From a bacterium (GTDB lineage Bacteria > Chlamydiota > Chlamydiia > Chlamydiales > 2-12-FULL-49-11): DNA of 18,557 nt. Both the position numbers and the translations under genes were made by a program. How positions within the stretch are numbered: position 1 is the first letter of the stretch; each line of letters starts with the position of its first letter. Below the pieces are notes generated by a model. That model ran no database searches, was not told the DNA's origin, and saw only the letters and a program-made list of their open reading frames with translations. Positions 14,748 through 18,557 of this stretch are shown one piece after another. The DNA lies in NCBI GenBank assembly GCA_022600215.1, contig JAHZKV010000097.1:1-18557 (forward strand). Reading direction: 5' to 3'.

Positions 14748-15892
14748 TAAATTAACTCCAATAACTCAATTCCAACCACAGATAAAGCCACAAGTAAAAG
14801 AACCAGTGCTAAAGCCATCCACTTGCTATTCAACTCCTCTTTTCGTGCTTTATATGCAACAAAAAGCCATATTGGTATAATTCCATTCAAAATAGACTCA
14901 CCAAAACCTCCCGCAAAGGATAGAGCCATCAAGAAAATATCTGGTTTGATAAAAGCAATTAGAGCTGGAATCAAGATCACTAAAATAGCTGTTCCCTTTC
15001 TCTCTTTAGTATCTACAAAGTGAACCACCGAGATAGCAACACCTACAGCAGAGGTTAAAAGTGCAAAAAATGCAAAGACGCTTCCTACCTGCTCAAAGAG
15101 ACTGTTTTTAGTAAGCTTCCCCATCAAAGCAACTACTGGCACTCCTTTTTCTCTTGCAAGCAACAATGTCTCACTATCTACCATTCCAAGAATCAATATC
15201 TGCCAGAAAAAATAGATAAGGCATGGAATGAAAGATCCTAAGAAAATTGCCTGCTTTAGCGCTTTTTTATCAAAGTTTAGGTACTTAGAAACAGATGGAA
15301 TGACATTGTGATATCCAAAAGCTCCAAATAAAATAGGCACTGCAACATATGCCCCAGTTAGATTACCACTTAATAATTTCGCCCCTTCAATGTATGGAGC
15401 TCCAAGAAAGTACAACACACCAAAGTAGATCCACATTGGAATAGTAAGAGCTGAAATGATGGTAATTACCCTATTTGAGCGAAGCATTAATAGACCTACT
15501 AATAGGATAGGGAAAAGCGCTCTAATATAGAAAGACTCAAATAAATTGAGACAAAAGATCTGCGCTCCAGCAGAAATATAGGCTACAAGCAAAATACCAT
15601 ATAAAAAAAAGAATAAAAAACCTACCAATGGCTTTCCATATTTAGGCAGGTATCTCCCAGCCATCTCTAAAAAACCACCTTCTGCCTTCATGGAAACAGA
15701 GACTTCCATAAGCATTAGACCAGTAACATATAAATAGAGCCATACAAGCACAGTAGCTAGGGCTCCTGCTTTAAAGCCAACTTCCCCTGTTACAAGAGGA
15801 ATACCAAGCATACCTGCACCAATAGCAGTACCTGCTATCATAAGAGCTGCTTTAAAAGTTTTAAACTTATTTAAAATAGTAAGTGTTTTCAT
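14747..15892 (-). CDS. tyrP: HAAAP-family aromatic amino-acid permease (TyrP-like), copy 2
   Basis: This 381-residue inner-membrane transporter with about 11 helices is predicted to import Tyr and/or Trp. The family signature is in the first helix (IAGTAIGAGMLGIPLVTGEV), with FGAFGYHNVIPSVSKYL in the middle and FAGGFGESILNGIIPIW near the end. Its order of motifs matches copy 1 at 605-1825, but the two differ widely in sequence, so this is an old duplication. The ATG at 15892 has no Shine-Dalgarno, but a TATAAT lies 7 bp before it, suggesting a leaderless transcript. It is 19 bp after the NAPRT-like gene, and its stop overlaps the next gene by one base. Confidence 0.92.
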   Translation of the reverse strand: MKTLTILNKFKTFKAALMIAGTAIGAGMLGIPLVTGEVGFKAGALATVLVWLYLYVTGLMLMEVSVSMKAEGGFLEMAGRYLPKYGKPLVGFLFFFLYGILLVAYISAGAQIFCLNLFESFYIRALFPILLVGLLMLRSNRVITIISALTIPMWIYFGVLYFLGAPYIEGAKLLSGNLTGAYVAVPILFGAFGYHNVIPSVSKYLNFDKKALKQAIFLGSFIPCLIYFFWQILILGMVDSETLLLAREKGVPVVALMGKLTKNSLFEQVGSVFAFFALLTSAVGVAISVVHFVDTKERKGTAILVILIPALIAFIKPDIFLMALSFAGGFGESILNGIIPIWLFVAYKARKEELNSKWMALALVLLLVALSVVGIELLELI

Positions 15893-15899
15893 GACTACT

Positions 15900-15928
15900 A
15901 TTATATCGGTGCTAATTTAATACCGCAA
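15900..15928 (-). promoter_or_regulatory. internal promoter for TyrP-2 (leaderless)
   Basis: The minus strand reads TTGCGG (15928-15923) at the end of the NAPRT-like gene, then after 17 bp a perfect TATAAT (15905-15900). Only 7 bp separate the -10 from ATG 15892, so the first transcribed base would be at the start codon. The -35 is a 3/6 match. Confidence 0.4.
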
Positions 15929-16979
15929 TAGGATATTTTTCTTTTGGATGACTACCATTATATTTACAAGGAAGAGATCTGATGGCATCTTTTGCACGTT
16001 TACGAACCATAGTTAGCGGGTCAATCTCACCGTTGTAACGTACTAATAAATTTTTTCTTTTTACTCCAATATTGGGTCTTTGGCTTTTCTTTTGACTCAA
16101 ATCTTTTTTTGAATCAAGATACGCATCTCCACAGTATAAACCTTTATAAGAGTAGCGATACAAAATCCCCTCATCTTTTACATCATGAAAAGAAAGGGAA
16201 ACATTGTTTACATCAATTTTTCTAAAATCTACCATTACCCCTTTCAGATTAGGTAGTAAAAAAGAATATTCTTCCAAAATACCTAACGTTACCCCGCCAG
16301 TAAAAAAGACTTCTTCATTAGGCAAAAGCATCGCTACTTTTTGAGAAAACCCCTCCTCATTTACATCTAAAAAGGTAGCAGACGGGTCCTTCCCATGAAA
16401 GCAAAGAGGAATATGATAATTACTTGCTGCAAATAAATCTTCACAAGCAGTTGCTCCCCCTACAAATGCAGCCTTCGTATAAAGATGCTCATAATTTGGG
16501 GAGTACTCCTCTAGATTTTTGGTAACAACAAAGGAAGGAGAAACAAAATTCACAATCTTTTGCACTTCGGTTGCAACAGCAATTTGTCTAGGTAGATAAT
16601 AGGAAAATAGCTTTTTGATAAAGGGAATTAAAATGGCCTTCGCTGTAACTTGTACTACCTTCTGATTAGGAAATATAATGCTTCCTTCGAGCGGAGCCTT
16701 TAGCTCCATCTCAAATACCAGCTCCTCTAAATCGTGAACAAAAGCATCTGGAAAGAAAAAGGCACCATCGATCTTTAATAACGAGTGCAGATAAGCAATT
16801 ACTTTGTGGGAAAATACTTTTTTTCCCCAGTTTTTTTGAATAGAGGAAATTCCTACAAATATCAAAGGAAGTCCCTCAGATGGAGAGGAAAAGGAGACTG
16901 CAAAGGATACAAGCTCATTTTTATCCCCATCTTTCCACAAATCGTAAGCTTGCTGCACTTCTGGGATGCCATATGTCAT
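15912..16979 (-). CDS. nicotinate phosphoribosyltransferase-like protein with degenerate active site
   Basis: The 355-residue protein follows the NAPRT (PncB) plan. It has LEGSIIFPNQKVVQV (97-111) for the usual PEGS-xxFPNEPLxxV segment, LPRQIAVATEVQKIV (129-143) for QTLIATKAARI, AAFVGGATACEDLFAASNYHIP (170-191) for AAYIGGADATSN...GIP, GVMVDFRKID, and a C-terminal VRKRAKDAIRSLPCKYNGSH like the family's LARLPEEVRRL-type end. NAPRT makes nicotinate mononucleotide for NAD. The phosphoribosyl/base-binding FGxRR is FVVTKNL here (150-156), and the GTxAH motif is CFHGKD. The frame is intact and about 100 residues shorter than many NAPRTs. ATG 16979 has AAGG 7 nt upstream. It precedes TyrP-2 by 19 bp. 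Enzymatic function is doubtful. Confidence 0.75.
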   Translation of the reverse strand: MTYGIPEVQQAYDLWKDGDKNELVSFAVSFSSPSEGLPLIFVGISSIQKNWGKKVFSHKVIAYLHSLLKIDGAFFFPDAFVHDLEELVFEMELKAPLEGSIIFPNQKVVQVTAKAILIPFIKKLFSYYLPRQIAVATEVQKIVNFVSPSFVVTKNLEEYSPNYEHLYTKAAFVGGATACEDLFAASNYHIPLCFHGKDPSATFLDVNEEGFSQKVAMLLPNEEVFFTGGVTLGILEEYSFLLPNLKGVMVDFRKIDVNNVSLSFHDVKDEGILYRYSYKGLYCGDAYLDSKKDLSQKKSQRPNIGVKRKNLLVRYNGEIDPLTMVRKRAKDAIRSLPCKYNGSHPKEKYPIAVLN

Positions 16980-17020
16980 AAAGAAGCCTTTTTGCTACCA
17001 ATATAAAGAGTGTTAAGAGT

Positions 17021-17377
17021 TTAATAAGGTTTTTTGTCCTCAACAAACTCTCTTTCTTCTTTCAAAGAGTCAATCTCTTTTTGAATTTGGTCAGCAATTC
17101 TATCACACTTATTGGCTTCTTTCCAATATTTTTGAGCAGAAATTAGCCCATTCTCTTGAGAGTTAAACTGTGTGCGATCTGCGCGATTTCTTAATCGAAT
17201 TGCGCGTCCCACATAATGTTCTTTAAGATCCTCTAAAGATGCAATTTGCTTATTGATATTTCGTAGATCTAGCTCTTTATTTGTCCCTTCAGTGCTGCTA
17301 ACATCTCCAAGAGCTTGCTCTGCATGTAGCAAAGGTTGAAATAACAACAAAAACAATACAAAATAGATTCTTTTCAT
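17021..17377 (-). CDS. small exported helical/coiled-coil protein
   Basis: This 118-residue protein has a signal peptide (MKRIYFVLFLLLFQPLLHA, likely cleavage after LHA). It is then almost entirely charged helix with heptad-like spacing (INKQIASLEDLKEHYVG; CDRIADQIQKEIDSLKEERE). I recognise no family. It starts 4 bp after the stop of the lipoprotein gene and ends 41 bp before the NAPRT-like gene. It is probably a periplasmic partner of the lipoprotein, inferred from position and similar size and composition. One Cys (NKCDRI) remains in the mature part. Confidence 0.75.
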   Translation of the reverse strand: MKRIYFVLFLLLFQPLLHAEQALGDVSSTEGTNKELDLRNINKQIASLEDLKEHYVGRAIRLRNRADRTQFNSQENGLISAQKYWKEANKCDRIADQIQKEIDSLKEEREFVEDKKPY

Positions 17378-17381
17378 ACGC

Positions 17382-17696
17382 TTAATTCTCTTTTGTCTCT
17401 AAAGTAGCAATGGCAGCTTTATGTGCATCAATTTTTCTTTGGTAGCGAGCCATTTTATTATTTGATCGCCTTACTTCACTCATGTCTCTATTTTGCAAAG
17501 CCCTCATAGACTGGTGCTTTTCCGTCTCCATTGCAAGCTCATACTTACGTATTTCACTTTTATGGTATGCAATACGCTCTTTTACCGATCCATTTGGGTC
17601 AGGTTTTGCCACAATTTCTCTTCTCTTATATAAGCTACAAGATGAAACCATCGAAGCACTACATAGAAATATTGCCAATAAAAACTTTTTTGCCAT
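17382..17696 (-). CDS. small lipoprotein with helical mature domain
   Basis: This 104-residue protein begins MAKKFLLAIFLCSASMVSSC, a lipoprotein signal with lipobox VSSC, so the mature protein starts at Cys 20 with a lipid anchor. The remainder (LYKRREIVAKPDPNG, then about 65 residues of Lys/Arg/Glu-rich helix) has no recognised domain; the DPNG turn probably separates a linker from a helical hairpin. ATG 17696 is chosen because AGAGG lies 8 nt upstream. A GTG at 17705 would overlap that Shine-Dalgarno. It is the first gene of the possible minus-strand unit that runs on to the glycosyltransferase gene. Confidence 0.78.
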   Translation of the reverse strand: MAKKFLLAIFLCSASMVSSCSLYKRREIVAKPDPNGSVKERIAYHKSEIRKYELAMETEKHQSMRALQNRDMSEVRRSNNKMARYQRKIDAHKAAIATLETKEN

Positions 17697-17798
17697 AAAA
17701 AACACCTCTTATTTCCTCCATACTAAAAAATAGAATTTATGCAAGAGAAAATTATCCCTACTTTTTTTATGTATCTCTATGTTAGTATACGACTAGTT
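17697..17798. promoter_or_regulatory. divergent intergenic control region
   Basis: These 102 bp separate two divergent genes and must hold promoters for both. On the plus strand TAGTAT (17783-17788) is a plausible -10 ending 10 bp before ATG 17799, but no good -35 is seen. On the minus strand a TTGCAT lies upstream of the lipoprotein gene, followed only by a poor -10. The region is AT-rich with several A/T runs and no clear palindrome. Confidence 0.35.
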
Positions 17799-18557
17799 AT
17801 GAAAAAATCTTTATTAATCCTACTCCTCCTTTTTTCTGCTCCCTTAATGGGCCTTCCCTTCAAAAATATCTTTATGCAAGGGGAAAAGGGAGATTTTAGC
17901 ATTTATCAAAATGGGGAATTTGTCACCTTAGTTCATATTCACTCAAAAAAAGATCCCTATATCACCTTTGAAGAGATCACCCTCCCTAAAAAATTATACA
18001 AAAAAATTCGTGGCATAGAGCTCCATACTTGGTTAAGAAATGGAGCAAAAGGTAACACCTCTTGGACTCTCATCGAGATGGATAGCAATACATTAGAAGT
18101 CACCTCTGCCTATTGCTTTTCCAGAAATATCCATTTAGACCTCTCGAAAGAAGACACCTTGATTTCTAGCCTTCTCTCCTTAGATGTTGCAAAAGTTCCA
18201 GAGGAAGAAAGACAAAGGATTGGCCCTCGAAGAAACACCAAAAAAGACCACCGCTTATTCTGGGAACCTGCAATGTACGTATTTGGAGAAAGGAAACGCC
18301 CCAACAAAATGGATGTCTATGGTGGTACCTGGGAAAAAGATGGGTCTCCCCTTTCTGGTAAGGAAATTGATATCTACGTATTAGATAACTTCCCTTTTCC
18401 ATATTGGCTTCAAATTAGAGGTGATTTTGGCCTTAAAAAAATGGTTGCTATAGACTCTGGAAAGCACCTTATCTCCCCTATCAGTGAAGTTCCAAGAATG
18501 CCTCCTCGATTCCTATCTAAACTAGAAAAATGGGGAGAAATGGACTCTTTTTCCTTC
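17799..18557 (+). CDS. exported protein of unknown function (3' end outside window)
   Basis: The frame is open from ATG 17799 to the last base, giving 253 residues without a stop, so the gene is cut by the window edge. It begins with a signal peptide (MKKSLLILLLLFSAPLMG), and the rest is soluble and mixed, with features such as FKNIFMQGEKGDFSIYQNGEF, LYKKIRGIELHTWLRNG, RRNTKKDHRLFWEPAMYVFG and DVYGGTWEKDGSPLSGKEIDIYVLD. The beta-rich, Gly/Trp-containing middle suggests a periplasmic or surface beta-sandwich, but I recognise no family. There is no Shine-Dalgarno before the ATG. Confidence 0.75.
   Translation, partial: MKKSLLILLLLFSAPLMGLPFKNIFMQGEKGDFSIYQNGEFVTLVHIHSKKDPYITFEEITLPKKLYKKIRGIELHTWLRNGAKGNTSWTLIEMDSNTLEVTSAYCFSRNIHLDLSKEDTLISSLLSLDVAKVPEEERQRIGPRRNTKKDHRLFWEPAMYVFGERKRPNKMDVYGGTWEKDGSPLSGKEIDIYVLDNFPFPYWLQIRGDFGLKKMVAIDSGKHLISPISEVPRMPPRFLSKLEKWGEMDSFSF

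Noticed and set aside
1..18557. CRISPR arrays, insertion sequences, integrases, phage genes or a toxin-antitoxin pair
   Set aside because: I looked for regularly spaced repeats, transposase motifs and small paired genes; none is present. The small lipoprotein/coiled-coil pair is exported and does not look like a toxin-antitoxin module.

Overview
The window most likely comes from a member of the Chlamydiota, and probably an environmental, amoeba- or arthropod-type chlamydia rather than a classical Chlamydia. The sequence is AT-rich. It carries two HAAAP-family tyrosine/tryptophan permeases of the TyrP type, a roughly 410-residue DUF1207 outer-membrane protein (a family I know essentially from chlamydiae), and a compact block of UPF0160/MYG1 hydrolase, HIT protein and HEAT-repeat protein next to a large LOG-domain protein. 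From memory, that block resembles the CT384-CT387 neighbourhood of C. trachomatis. This assignment comes from gene content and not from a database search.

Layout. 1-599: the C-terminal end of a membrane protein that begins outside the window. 605-4819 (minus strand): a tight four-gene unit read as MYG1 -> HIT -> HEAT-repeat protein -> TyrP-1, with a 4-bp overlap and a stop/start abutment between the first three. 4910-7033 (plus): a divergent 707-residue protein with a C-terminal LOG-type nucleotide-binding fold. 7117-8696: two convergent SAM-methyltransferase-fold proteins, both with N-terminal signal peptides, whose stop codons overlap. 8885-8958: a CAU-anticodon tRNA with its own promoter. 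9043-12697 (plus): an exported GH3 beta-N-acetylhexosaminidase (NagZ type) carrying an extra C-terminal domain with a lysozyme-like motif, followed by the DUF1207 outer-membrane protein. 12728-17696 (minus): a possible six-gene unit read as lipoprotein -> small exported helical protein -> nicotinate-phosphoribosyltransferase-like protein -> TyrP-2 -> exported peroxiredoxin-like protein -> two-domain glycosyltransferase-like protein. 17799-18557: the start of an unrecognised exported protein that runs off the right edge.

How the genes may work together. The centre of the window is dominated by envelope functions: peptidoglycan or muropeptide cleavage, a barrel protein, exported methyltransferases, and small lipoprotein or coiled-coil proteins. 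Both edges of the block carry aromatic amino-acid import. A striking theme of the right-hand minus-strand unit is that three of its products look like familiar enzymes missing their signature catalytic residues: the NAPRT-like protein lacks the FGxRR-type motif, the peroxiredoxin has Ala at the peroxidatic Cys position, and the glycosyltransferase lacks an acidic DxD in both halves. They are intact reading frames, so I read them as repurposed proteins and not as obvious pseudogenes.

The observations most worth following are the exported NagZ-plus-lysozyme-like fusion with an operator-like palindrome on its promoter, the pair of signal-peptide-bearing methyltransferases, and the run of residue-depleted enzyme homologues around TyrP-2. 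No CRISPR array, insertion sequence, integrase or attachment site was seen.
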